Positions 21,745 to 32,487 of a stretch of 64,000 nt of DNA are shown in pieces; position 1 is the first letter of the stretch; each line of letters starts with the position of its first letter. The translations under genes were made by a program, and so were the position numbers. The stretch is taken from positions 372,001-436,000 of the forward strand of contig JASFAU010000010.1 in NCBI GenBank assembly GCA_039704465.1, in the 5' to 3' direction. This stretch comes from Plasmodiophora brassicae. Its lineage: Eukaryota > Endomyxa > Phytomyxea > Plasmodiophorida > Plasmodiophoridae. The notes beneath the pieces are model-generated. The model saw only the letters and a list, made by a program, of their open reading frames with translations. It made no database searches and was not told the origin of the DNA.

Positions 21745-22015
21745 CCCACTTTGCCTTGACCTGGTAGTTACACCTGTCCGAGCGTTTGCGAACGGAACGA
21801 TGTTCTTCTAATGTGTTTGGACCGCATCTGCCGTCGTGGTGCCTTTTATGTTGCGGCATTGTGTTGCTGTCGTCTATGACAGGGTCACCCCCTTCTGACT
21901 ATCAAAGGACGTCTCAGAGAATGCGGCAACAGATGTGTACCCGACAATTGAGAGGCGGCGCAGTGAGGTACAGCGGTCGACAGACTGCACGATACGTGGG
22001 AGATTAGTATTACGT

Positions 22016-24015
22016 TTATGTTTGAGTTGGGACATCATCGTGTGAGCTTCCAGCGTCCTCATTACTCCAGGGTACGTTAGATCGCCTATCTTCTTCTCCG
22101 TCGTTCGAACTGTCCTCGTTGTTGTAATCGTCGCAGCGAAGAATGGCCTCTTGACCGCATGGAGGATCAGAACGTCGCTCCCCTACATGTGCATCTGTCC
22201 AACGGATCCCATGTTGCTGGGGACCAGGTTCCCTCTCCTCAAACGGTGCGGTTGTTTCGCCGTCCGATTCAGTGTGACTCGCCTTGCACTCAGAATCGGA
22301 TCTCCGAGCATTCTCGGCATCCGCATCTCGATCACCGCTTTCAGCATCGGTGTCAGATGCAGGCACAGCAACTCGTGCGCGTCTCGAAGGTTTCTTCTTG
22401 GCATTACGCAGGAGCAGTCGTAGCTTGAGTCGTCGTAGTGCCCGCTGGGAACGAAGCTGCGACGCCTCAAGGCTGTCCGCGTACCGTTGCAACTCAGCGT
22501 TCGCCAGAAGCAGGGAAGGCGGCCGGACCGAAAAGCGCAGAACGAGGGCGCCACTCTCTGAGACGTATCCGTCACGAATTAAAGCATCTATGCGGAAGAA
22601 CCTGGAAAAGGATTAGAAGTACGACATTCAGAGAAGCAGATCACAACCCTACCGGTTGTAACCCCAGCTCTCCCCGGATTCAAACTTTGAGCAGAACCGC
22701 CTGGTTATCGTTTTCTCAGGGTCTCGATGGTTGACCTGTCGGCAGACCTAAATCTCCCAACGCTCGCAAATATCTGCCAGGGCTACACGTACCATTTGGA
22801 CTTGATACTCGTACTGCTCGGCGCCGGTGAACTCAGACGACATCTCCAGAAAGACGCTGAGAAACACACCTCTAGCGGTTCCGTTGCCGTTCGGATAAAC
22901 CTTGAGACGCCAAGTCAAACCATTTCGAGAGAATGGCTGGCTGTAGATGAGTTCCTCGTTGGCATGGGCTTCAAGGAAGCTCGATAGACAGAATACAGCA
23001 CCATGGAATTCCGGGGCAATCTATGTGAAGATGTTTTGACCCAACACTATTGAGGAGCGCGAACGATGTTCGCTTACCTCAGATTGGAACCGATCGGACA
23101 CTGATTGCACCTTCGTCCGCGCCCTTACCCGCGCGCTGTTGGCCATTGATTGCAGATCGATGCTCCTGCGTATCAATTCGCTCCTCGCGCACAGATTCGG
23201 GTCGATGTGGCAGGACAGCTCATGAACAATTGACTCAAGGACGCTAATCTAAGCAAGGAGCAATCAGACAACGTGCGAATGTCCTGGCACAGAGGAATCA
23301 CCTCTCGAGCAAGGTCGTTCCGTTGTGCCTCGAGAATCAGCATCTTCGAGCGCATTTGGGACAGAATGTTCTCATGCATCTGGTTCATGGCGGCGCGCAG
23401 TGCAGTAACAGCCTCGTTCTTCCCGAGGACGATGGCGTTAATGTTCGCAGAAATGACGGAATCTTGCTCCTTCAGTTGGGCAATGCGTTCCTCGACGGCG
23501 GCCACCTCCTGTTTCAGCCGCTGCGCTTGACGGTCGTGGACGACAGCAAGCTTTTCGAACGTGTGGCCGGCGTGCTTGGAGCTCAGCATTGAACAGTCCG
23601 CACAGATGCACTGCTGGCAGTCCGAGCAGACGTACTGCAACTCGACGTCGTGTTCCGGGCACATCTCGCGAGGCAGTACCGGGGCGCGAGTCTGCATGCG
23701 GTCCATGGCCTTCGCCAGGTCCTGCACGAACCGGCAATTGACCAGATTCTCGGCGTACAGCTCAGCCTGGCAGTGAGGGCACTGCGGCCGACGTTCGGTT
23801 AGCCACCGAACAATGCACGTCTTGCAGCACATGCTGCTACACGACGGGCACCTACATCCGCACACGAGTGGGCGCAGCGCACACGACAAGACGCGTCTCG
23901 CTTACAGATGGGCGTCAACAACACGGTCGAAACAGATGAAACATCGCAGGATGTCGTCGACTTCGTCGCCATCGGCCAGGCGCCTGGGCGTCACGCTGGG
24001 CGACCAGGCCGACAT
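22016..24015 (-). CDS. TRIM37: TRIM37-like RING/B-box/coiled-coil/MATH E3 ubiquitin ligase
   Basis: Six exons: 24015-23906, 23851-23243, 23183-23078, 23020-22793, 22735-22653, 22601-22016 (573 residues), introns of 51-59 bases. Domain order is that of TRIM37. The RING (CFICFDRVVDAHLCPSCSSM, then CCKTCIVRWLTERRPQCPHC) is cut by the first intron. A B-box follows (CPEHDVELQYVCSDCQQCIC), then a coiled coil to about residue 250. The MATH/TRAF domain (WRLKVYPNGNG, FLSVFLEMS, YEYQVQM, ESGESWGYNRFF, GYVSESGALVLRFSV) is split by three introns. The C-terminus has a helical repeat and an acidic tail with many Glu/Asp/Ser. Animal TRIM37 controls centriole number and peroxisomes; a similar role here is inference. 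It diverges from the coiled-coil gene at 24436. Confidence 0.93.
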
Positions 24016-24435
24016 CGCCTGCATTGGCCGTGGTGATCTGTATGCGCGTACACTACGTACAGACCCGGGGCCCAAGTGATGATCGGCACAGCGCGATGGC
24101 CGCTGCTGGCGTCACCAATCAACCCCCGAGGCCAAAACGCGCTCTGAAGCTGCCCCAGCCCCCACCCACGGCCACACCACCGGGACGGGGACCCGGATGA
24201 CGCCGTCGCCGGATACCGCCTCGCCGCCTCCCCCCCGCTCTGCAAAAATCACACCTCGAAATTGCCCGACAAGCAACAACGGCAGTTTGTCTAACGCCGA
24301 GCGAGAGGCAGCTGTACCATCTGACGGGCGCCGGTGCGGAACAACGACAGCGGCGCCATGATGCCGTGCGCTTCGACCGATAGGACGTAGGCCGGTTCCA
24401 AAGGGGAATTTTTCGCGCGGCCACCGCCCATAGCG
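24016..24435. other. Divergent promoter region, C-rich on + strand
   Basis: 420 bases between two divergent starts (TRIM37-like minus, coiled-coil protein plus). Bases 24120-24240 are C-rich on the + strand (CCCCCAGCCCCCACCC-like). An E2F-like sequence, TTTTTCGCGCGG, lies at 24409-24420, 16 bases before the + strand ATG. No gene is supported; the long frames on both strands reflect composition. Confidence 0.45.
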
Positions 24436-26455
24436 ATGACGGCGGGTGATCAGGTCGGCGAGGTTCGCGGCCGGCTGCGGGCGATGTCGTCGGAGCTGGG
24501 TGCGAACCAGAGGACTGGTGAAGCGCATGCGGCGGCGCTGGCGCGGGCGGAGCAGGCCGAGGGGGAGCTAGAGCGCATCCGAAGGAAAATGTATCAGATC
24601 GTGCCGGATTGGAAACGCCTGAAAGAGCAGGCGCAGGCGTTTGCGGCGTCGGAAGCTGCTGCCAATGAACGCTTGCGAGTACTGGAAGAAGAGCTTGAAC
24701 AGCTGCGGTACAATCGCTCTACGATGAACTCGTCAGATGGCATTGCCCAATCCCGCTCGAAGGTTGGCCCGTAAACGCACGCAACAGAAACCGGCTCGTA
24801 TCTGATAGCCACGCAGGCAGATCGTGATGAGCAGATCGTCGACCTCTCGACTCAGCTCAGCGACGCTAAATGTCGAATAGCCGAGCTGGAAGCTGTGAAT
24901 AACGCGCTCGTGAAACTGACTGAAACGTCAGAGGCGCAGTCTAGGGAACACCTGGCTGCGTTGAAAGAGCAGCTTAATGGACTGCAGAAAAGCTATCGTA
25001 AGACCGTCCACACTTACTTGCATGTTGATATGTTTACGTGTGCTTGCAGAAATGAGCGATGCCACCAAGGAAGCTGAGGTAGCGAAGCTCAAAGAGGCCC
25101 TCGCGAACAATGTGAGATGCTCTGCATGCTTGATGTCGCTCCCGTACCTTACTGGACATTTGACGCTGCTAGGTCTCGTCGGTCGAACCACGAGGCCCTT
25201 CAACCCGGATGGACGTTTCTCTTGTCGAACTCATCCTTTCTACTCTCGAGCACGAACGGTCGCTTAGCATCGCAGCTTGCCATCAATCTGAGGCGGATCA
25301 GGAAACAATTCAAGCGATGTCGCATGAATTGGAGGTTATCCGGTTGCAATACGACCGTGCATCAACCGCAATCGATGTCCTGTCACGCAGAAGCTGTCGA
25401 AGTGCCCTTGCAACGATTACTTGCAACGCTGAGAGAGGTTCTGGTTCTCGAGATATGCCCCTTCATGAACGCGGCGAACAAAGCGAATCAGTGCATCAGC
25501 GCAATGCTGAGAGAACTCAGCTGCGACGTGAAATTACACATCTTACGGAGAAGTACGACAACGTCCTAGAACAGCTTCGCGACCAGCACTCGTACAACTG
25601 GGCGATCGTGCGCCTGTTCAACGAGCTTCAAGGTCGGCCAAATCTTTTGTATCACTTCGAGACTTACCAGACTTTATGTTTACCGTCGTTATAGAAGAGA
25701 GCCGGGAGGGGACAGAGCAAACGCGCACTGAGGAAGTTCGCGAACCGCCTAAGCCAACTGACCACGGGGAACAAGATCTGTCGACAGTTGCTCCACGCCC
25801 CGCAAAGCCCAGTTCAGAATCGCGTCCCAATCCGAGCCGGTGGCAAACGCGACTGATCGATCGACTGACGAAGCTCTTCCAGCGTCAGTTATACGACGAG
25901 AATGGCAAGCCGATTCCTCGGGCGGACATGTCAGAGGAAACGCAGTTTGTCTATGATCCGGTCTTGAAGAAGTACGTCGACCTTTCCGATCCGACGTCTG
26001 GACAACCGTCGGTTCCAAAGCTGCCACCGCAGAGATCACGAGGTAATCCTTCTGCTCGGCTCAGCGCTGCGCGACCAGGTGCTGGTCCTCGTTCCCGGTA
26101 TGCGTTGCCGGATGACTTTTCGTGTACTTCTACACCACCAGCTGCAGCGCCACTGTCTACTCGTCATGTGCCTCCTCCCGTGCCTGCTCCCGATGCGTTG
26201 CCTGATATGCACGAGGCTGAGCGATTGCGTTTCGCTCGCGAGGATGCATTGAAGGCACGCGTCGAATCTCTGCAGAAAGACCTGACTGCAAGAACGAACG
26301 ATCTTCATCGCCTGATTGCCGGTGTGGCTGCTCAGTCATCAAGGCTGCGTATCTGTGCTGCGCCCAGACAACGTTCCCGCGCCTCATCGTCAACGTTGTA
26401 TGGTCTACTGGTTGGCGCCGGCGTTGCTGCATCTGCTGTGTTCGCCTACAATTGA
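24436..26455 (+). CDS. Tail-anchored coiled-coil protein
   Basis: Five exons: 24436-24762, 24817-24997, 25050-25111, 25173-25632, 25695-26455 (596 residues), introns of 52-62 bases. Residues about 1-310 are mostly heptad-rich coiled coil (Ala/Glu/Leu/Arg). Residues about 340-420 hold ADMSEETQFVYDPVLKKYVD, reminiscent of the short Glu-Glu-Thr/Phe-Tyr motif near the C-terminus of Sec16-type secretory proteins (weak resemblance). A last hydrophobic stretch of about 20 residues (STLYGLLVGAGVAASAVFAY) ends two residues before the stop, as in tail-anchored proteins and golgins. ER or Golgi tethering is a reasonable guess. Exon 4 also has a second open frame, so a missed intron there is possible. 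Confidence 0.75.
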
Positions 26456-26899
26456 ACAGCAATACATCGCTATTACCAACCCGTGGGTATATGTTGCAGG
26501 AGAGTTTAACCGCAACATGGTCGAACTGCAATCCCTATCTCTAGCCCGGCAACGCGGTGTAACGTTCGCTGTCCTGCATCCCCCTACACAGAATGCGTCC
26601 ATGCCATGATTTTCGGCACGTTGGTCAGCCGTCCCTTCCGACAGAAGAGTCCAGCGCGGTTAGTCTTGCCTGAAACACTTCCGGACAAGGTGCTCCTAAA
26701 ATAGTTGAATAGTTTGAGCCCTGTTTTCCCGAGAATGTCGCGAACACTCTGTCGTACAGTCGCACATAACTAAAAATAGCACCTTTATGAGTCGCACGAC
26801 CTCGCCTGCAGACTGCCACGGTCGCGGGTGAACCTTGGCGGTTCATTTCGTATCTGCGTGCAGATTGTGTGTGAGGAAGGCGTTCCACCAGCAACAGCG
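26456..26899. other. EFL promoter and leader
   Basis: 444 bases after the coiled-coil gene. No gene is supported. An A/T-richer patch (CTAAAAATAGCACC, about 26769-26782) sits 120-130 bases before the EFL start and may be part of its core promoter. Short frames on both strands lack motifs. Confidence 0.4.
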
Positions 26900-28291
26900 A
26901 TGGCCACCGAGGCGAAGGCCCACCTGTCAATTGTGATCTGCGGCCATGTCGACTCCGGCAAGTCGACAACGACCGGCCGCCTGCTGTTCGAGCTGGGCGG
27001 TATCCCGGAACGTGAAATGGAGAAGCTGAAGCAGGAAGCGGACGTACTCGGCAAGTCGTCGTTTGCGTTCGCGTTCTACATGGACCGGCAGAAGGATGAG
27101 CGCGAGCGTGGCATCACGATTACTGCTACGACCAAGGAGTTCTTCACCGACAAGTGGCACTACACGATCATCGACGCGCCTGGCCACCGCGACTTCATCA
27201 AGAACATGATCTCCGGTGCCGCCCAGGCCGACGTTGCCCTGCTCATGGTCCCGGCGGACGCCAACTTCACCGTCTCCATTGCCAAGGGCAACCGCAAGGC
27301 CGGCGAGATTCAGGGCCAGACGCGCCAGCACGCTCGCCTGATTAACCTGCTCGGTGTCAAGCAGCTCATTGTCGGCGTCAACAAGATGGACACGGACCTG
27401 GCCGGCTACAAACAGGAACGATACCAGGAAGTCGCCGACGAAATGCGGAACATGCTCGTCAAGGTCGGGTGGAAGAAGGACTTCGTCGACAGGTCTGTCC
27501 CGATTCTCCCGATCTCGGGCTGGATTGGCGACAACCTGGTCAGCAAGTCTGAGAAGATGCAATGGTGGACGGGCGTCAAGGTCGTTGACTTCAACGGCAA
27601 GGAGCACCAGGTCGAAACGTTGCTGCAGGCGCTGAACGACTTTTGCGGCCTGCCTGAGCGCAAGCACGGTGCCCCCCTGCGTCTGCCGATCTCCGGCATC
27701 TACAAGATCAAGGGGATCGGTGATGTCCTGACAGGACGTGTTGAACAGGGTGTCGTCCTGCCCAAGCAGGACGTCGTCTTCATGCCGACGCATACGGCCA
27801 GCAACCCCTGCAAGGGCACCGTCTTCACTGTCGAGATGCACCACAAGCGCATGGAGAAGGCCTGCACGGGTGACAACGTCGGCATGAACATCAGGGGTCT
27901 GAAGTCGGAGCGCATGCCCCATGTTGGTGACGTCATGATCCTGGCGGACGACACGGGCCTGAAGCCGGTCAAGGAGTTCACCGCCCAGGTCCAGACGCTG
28001 GACATCCCTGGGGAGATCAAGGTCGGGTACACGCCGATCGGCTTCGTCCGATGCGGCCGTTCCGCCTGCAAGATCACCAAGCTGAACTGGAAGGTCGGCA
28101 AGGAGACCGGCAAGAAAAAGCTCGACGATCCGCACGCCCTGAAGGCCAACGAGGCCGCCGAGGTGGTCTTCCAGCCCACCCAGCCGCTCGTCGTCGACAC
28201 GTTCAAGAACTGTGAGGGCCTGTCCCGAATTGCCTTCCTGGACGGGAATTCGGCCGTCATGCTTGGCAAGATCACCGGCGTTCTTCATTGA
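26900..28291 (+). CDS. EFL: EF-like GTPase (EFL), replaces EF-1alpha
   Basis: Single exon, 463 residues; ATG at 26900 starts MATEAKAHLSIVICGHVDSG. It is a translational GTPase that delivers aminoacyl-tRNA to the ribosome. G1 is GHVDSGKST, the switch region DERERGITI, G3 DAPGH, G4 NKMD. The sequence has EFL, not EF-1alpha, hallmarks: SSFAFAFYMDRQK, ISGAAQADVALLMVPAD, GEIQGQTRQHARLINLLGVK, VRCGRSACKI and EGLSRIAFLDGN. In eukaryotes EFL and EF-1alpha are mostly mutually exclusive. It is the only long conserved gene here without introns and has a clear C-ending codon bias, as expected of a very highly expressed gene. The long antisense frame over it is a shadow of that bias. Confidence 0.97.
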   Translation: MATEAKAHLSIVICGHVDSGKSTTTGRLLFELGGIPEREMEKLKQEADVLGKSSFAFAFYMDRQKDERERGITITATTKEFFTDKWHYTIIDAPGHRDFIKNMISGAAQADVALLMVPADANFTVSIAKGNRKAGEIQGQTRQHARLINLLGVKQLIVGVNKMDTDLAGYKQERYQEVADEMRNMLVKVGWKKDFVDRSVPILPISGWIGDNLVSKSEKMQWWTGVKVVDFNGKEHQVETLLQALNDFCGLPERKHGAPLRLPISGIYKIKGIGDVLTGRVEQGVVLPKQDVVFMPTHTASNPCKGTVFTVEMHHKRMEKACTGDNVGMNIRGLKSERMPHVGDVMILADDTGLKPVKEFTAQVQTLDIPGEIKVGYTPIGFVRCGRSACKITKLNWKVGKETGKKKLDDPHALKANEAAEVVFQPTQPLVVDTFKNCEGLSRIAFLDGNSAVMLGKITGVLH

Positions 28292-28646
28292 TCCCCGTCC
28301 TACGTTGAACCAAGGCCGTTGAACAAGGCTACCGAGGATGTCACCCATGTCATCCAGCCGCTCGTCGTATACCTGCCAGAGCGGCGAACTTGGGTACACG
28401 AACGGGCACGCCTCATTTCCCACTAAAATGACGTTGGTGTGGAATTCGCGCGCCGATCGTTGCGGCAGGGCTAGCGAAGGAGCACTACGATGTATCGTTT
28501 AATCAACGTCCCAGTCTGGATGGACGGGACAGGAGCAACGGCTGTCGAGCCCCAGGCGGAATCGACACGATCGCAGTACCGTACCAACGTAATCGGCAGC
28601 GTCGCCCCATGCGCTCGTAGTGGCTGGCAATCGCGGGTCGTCAACA
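28292..28646. other. Intergenic, EFL 3' end to IQCH start
   Basis: 355 bases between two same-strand genes. Frames open on both strands show no motif or splice logic. It presumably carries the EFL terminator and the IQCH promoter. Confidence 0.4.
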
Positions 28647-31600
28647 ATGAGCCATGCGGTCGGGACGGGCAAGAGCGCGTCCGAATACCACATTCAGGTC
28701 CGGTCGCGCGCGACGCCGACGTCGAAGACGGTTCTGAGTGTGCTGGCCCCTCCCCTAACGCAGGACGTCGCGAAAATCCTAACCGAGGTCCAGCATGAGC
28801 TGGCACGACTGAAACAGGGTTCGTCGACGCCCAAGGTGCGCGCCAGGGCGCGTGCGACCTGTCGGAGCAGGGCACTGACGCCCCCAGGGACAGGACCCAT
28901 CGGCGGTGATGAACATCATCGAACGCGCTCAGGCTGACCTGCAGCGGAAGACGGCCGTCCTGTTCCGCTCGACCGTGCCCACACTGCCGGCCATCATCGA
29001 GGCACCGCCGCCCAGACCGCCTCGCCCCGTCGCCGACCTCGTCCGCCAGCTCGTCGACGAGCGCCAGCAGGACGAACGGGCGCGCACGCTGGCCGCCCTG
29101 GCCGCCCAGCGCCCAAGGATCCCCGGGCGGATCGCCCTGGGCCCGCCTCGCCGAACCGTGCCAGGTAGGGCGGCAATGCGACGCGCGTCATTCGGGTCTG
29201 TCGGTGACACGCGTCTGGGGGGTGGGCGCAGCGGTGATCCCGCGTCACCATCGGGGCGGGGCGCCGCCGCCGATCCGCCCGACGGACGCCCGGCGCGGTC
29301 TGCTCCACCTGATGACGACCGGGCTGATCCCGCGGCACGCCGACGTGACCGCCGCCCTGGTCGGCGACGTCGGCGGCCTGCAGCAGCGGCCGGCCGTGCT
29401 CCACGACCATGGGCAGCAGTTCGTCCATGGGTTCGTCGCCACCTGCCAGCCGCCGGCCAACCTGGTCCTCGACCTGGGCACCCCGGTTCGCGGCGCCGTC
29501 GCCGACGCCCTCAAGGTACGCGGCGCTGCTGCTGCTGCTGGAGGCGCTGCTGCTGAGGTTGCTGCCTGCCAGGCCCCGCCTCGGCTGTCGCCGGTGACGA
29601 TCGGCGAGCCATCGCCGCCGCAGCAACCGCCGGGGTCGCTGTTTGCGGTCGATGACGACCCCGTTTCAGTGTCCGCCGAGTTCGTCCACGACGTCCGGGA
29701 AGGACCGGGAGAGAGGGCGCGCGAGTTCGACGAGCTCCTCGACACGTACAGCCTGCACCAGTTCATGATACGCCATGGGTACCGCCGCACCGGACGTCTC
29801 GCCACGTGCTTGTCCTGACTGTCGGTCGCCTCCCCCGTCCCCCGGTTTAGGTCGACACTGTCGTCGACGCCCGAGTTCACGTCGTTCCATCGCAGGTACC
29901 AGGCGGTGTGGGGGCAGATCCTCCAGGTCGTCCAGCAGTTGGAGCAGCTGATGACCGAGTTCCACGTCCCCCTCGCCGTTGTCAATGGGACCCTGTTGGC
30001 GGAGCGGGCCACTGCTGACGACCGGCCTCTGGCGGTCGACGAGCTGCTCGCCCTGCTGGTGAACGGCGACGCGGTGGCCCCCAAATTCCGAAAGTGGACT
30101 CGATTCAAAGGCCAGGACGCCTCCGACGAAGCGGCGTGTGCCATCCAGAGCGTCTGGAGGATGTGCAGGCAGAAACGTCTGTACAAAGTTCTACTGCGAA
30201 GGCACCGCTCTGCTCGCACCATTGCAATCGCCTACCGGCTGTACCTGAAGAGAATGGACACGAGGAGCGTCGTAGCAAGGAAATGGGAAGACGATCTGCG
30301 CCAATGGCGTGCTCGTCAAGCCGTCTTCATCAAGAGGCACGTGTCCCTGCGCGCGTAACGCCTGGCGATGGCTGACGTCGTGTGTCGTGTAGATGGCCTC
30401 GCATCAAGGAGCGCCGCCGCATCGTCGTGCATATCGCGTCGGCATGGCGAACACGACCGCAACGGCAAGTCGGCAGGATCGAACTGAAGGACGACGTAAC
30501 GCACTGTCACGAGGCCCAGCTGTCTCGGCTCTTCGAGTTGGCCGACCCCAACGTCGAGGTCGTCTACGTGTCGGCGTATCCGATCAGCGACGAGATCCAG
30601 CGATACTATGTCCAGCTACTGCAACTTCGTGGGGTGCCCTCGTTGCAGACCCGCCTGAAGTTTCTCTGCCCCGAACCGCAGGCCATGCTGGTCGACCTCA
30701 AGGTCCCACTGGCGACGTCCCTGTACTACTCCCCGAAATGCTTGTCGAGGATACGTCAGCTCACACAAGGGCACTCGTCGTACATTGTCCCCAATCTGGT
30801 CGGCCCGGACGACCTGAAGGTTGCCGTGTTCCTCAAACTGCCCATCCTATCTGCGGAACCGTCCATCGCGAGGAACATCTCCTCTGGTAATCACGTGCCG
30901 CCCGTTGCGTTTCCGTTCCGTTTGGGAACGCTGATTGGGCGTTGCAGCATCTGGAAGCAAGCGGGTATTTACAGAGGCCCTCGTTGGATCTCCAATTGGG
31001 GCGCATGACATTCACGCTGAATCCGACCTGTACACACAGCTCAGCGAGCTCATCATTGGCAACCTGGGCGTTCAGAGATGGATCATCAAACTCAACGACG
31101 AATCCGGCGGCAGGGGCATTTCTTTCTTCGAGCCCGCCAAGCTGAAGGTCTTCTCGGAAATCGTACAGGAGCATCAGACGTCGAACAAGTTCTCGGACCC
31201 CGACGCGCTCACGTTCAACCAGTACGACGTTCTGCCGCTGCCGTCTCGTTTACGATGTCCCTGAACGGGGCGACGCACAGGGAACGCCTTCAGTCTGCCT
31301 TGTCGCAGACGCTGCAGTTTATCGTCCGCCTCGTGCACCCTGAACTCTACGAGCACGGCTGGCGCTCCTTTGTCGAGTGCATCGCGCTCGTGGGAGCATG
31401 TATTGAGGCGTGCCCGCAGTCGGTTGCGGGGTCGCCGTCTGTAAACCTGTTCATCGAGCCAGACGGGAACATCACCGTCCTGTCAACGCACGACCAGCTG
31501 TTCAGGTAATGTATGCGCGCCCTCCCTACGCTGGATATATCTGACGTGGGGTCTCAGTCGACCATACGTGCACGTCGGATCTGTGTTCCCCCAGTCCTCG

Positions 31601-32358
31601 TGCAACCCGGCCACCCTAAGGCAAACGGCCCTGCAAGTTGCAGCGGTGTGCTCCGCACGTGGCGTGCTCGGGTTCGTTGGCATCGACTTCATCGTGGCCG
31701 TCAACGACAGCACCAAACAGCACGTGCTGCTGGCTGTGGACTTGAACCTGCACGTAACGACGACCCAGTTGACATTCTGGCTGTTTGATTACCTTGCCGC
31801 TGGCAAGCTCAGCGAAGCGGGCGACTACAGCATTCCCGCCGCGTCTGCTGCGGATGCCAGTGGAGGGATGAATTCGAGGTCGTCTTCCAACGCGAGCCTA
31901 ATGTCGCGACAGCCGTCGCTGGCGGACCTGTCCAAGCAGCTACAGAATAGGCTGTCGACGGCAAGATGTTATGCTGCGCTCGACAACGTTGTCATCCCAT
32001 CGCTGTCAGGCTTGCACTATCAGGCCTTCTTTAGCCTTTGCAGGCTCGAGGTACCGTTGCGATGCATGCTGGCGTCGCATCATACGGTCACTGACTCCCC
32101 CAGCAGGGTATATCGTTCGACATGGCGACCAGGTCCGGCTCAGCGTTCCAGCTGGCCGACTCGATAACCGCGGGCACTCTCTGCGTCGTCTGTACTGCTG
32201 ATTCGCAGCTTGCCGCTCTCAACGCGCTTGGCGTAGCTCTGCATTTCCTCAAAGTTCGTCCCATTACACGTGCCGATCTAAGCAGCCAGTCTGACACACG
32301 CACCATGAGCAGGCCAAGGTTGGGATCAGAGACGATGAAGCGGGGAAGTCCAATCTGA
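28647..32358 (+). CDS. IQCH: IQ motif-containing protein H (IQCH)-like ciliary protein
   Basis: Ten exons: 28647-28835, 28888-29164, 29232-29515, 29573-29778, 29851-30354, 30393-30886, 30948-31221, 31281-31505, 31558-32050, 32104-32358 (1066 residues, about the length of animal IQCH). One intron (30355-30392) is only 38 bases. The N-terminal helical part is followed by RGLLHLMTTGLIPRHAD, EFDELLDTYSLHQFMIRHG, STPEFTSFHRRYQAVWGQI and PLAVVNG. An IQ motif (ACAIQSVWRMCRQKRLYKVL) binds calmodulin. The C-terminal half is ATP-grasp-like: VQRWIIKLNDESGGRGISFF, NLFIEPDGNITVLSTHDQLF, GFVGIDFIV, VDLNLHV. In animals IQCH is needed in sperm; its presence points to a flagellated stage. All junction phases agree and restore family alignment. 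Confidence 0.95.
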
Positions 32359-32487
32359 ACGACCTGATCGTGACCATCAAAGCGATCACGAACGGTCGTG
32401 CGTGACGCATGCGTTTACATCTCATGGCTGATTTATTAGACAACTACACAACGATAACCCCCTTCACCGCACTGCTAGTCTACCAGC

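Noticed and set aside
26927..28423. 498-codon open frame antisense to EFL
   Set aside because: It mirrors the strong codon bias of EFL on the other strand and has no motif of its own.
28906..29556. One 216-codon protein ending in poly-Arg and poly-Cys
   Set aside because: The frame runs through two introns and out-of-frame exon sequence of IQCH; the spliced model matches the family instead.
30382..31008. Separate gene beginning near 30382
   Set aside because: It is IQCH exon 6; the 38-base intron and phase connect it to the preceding exon.
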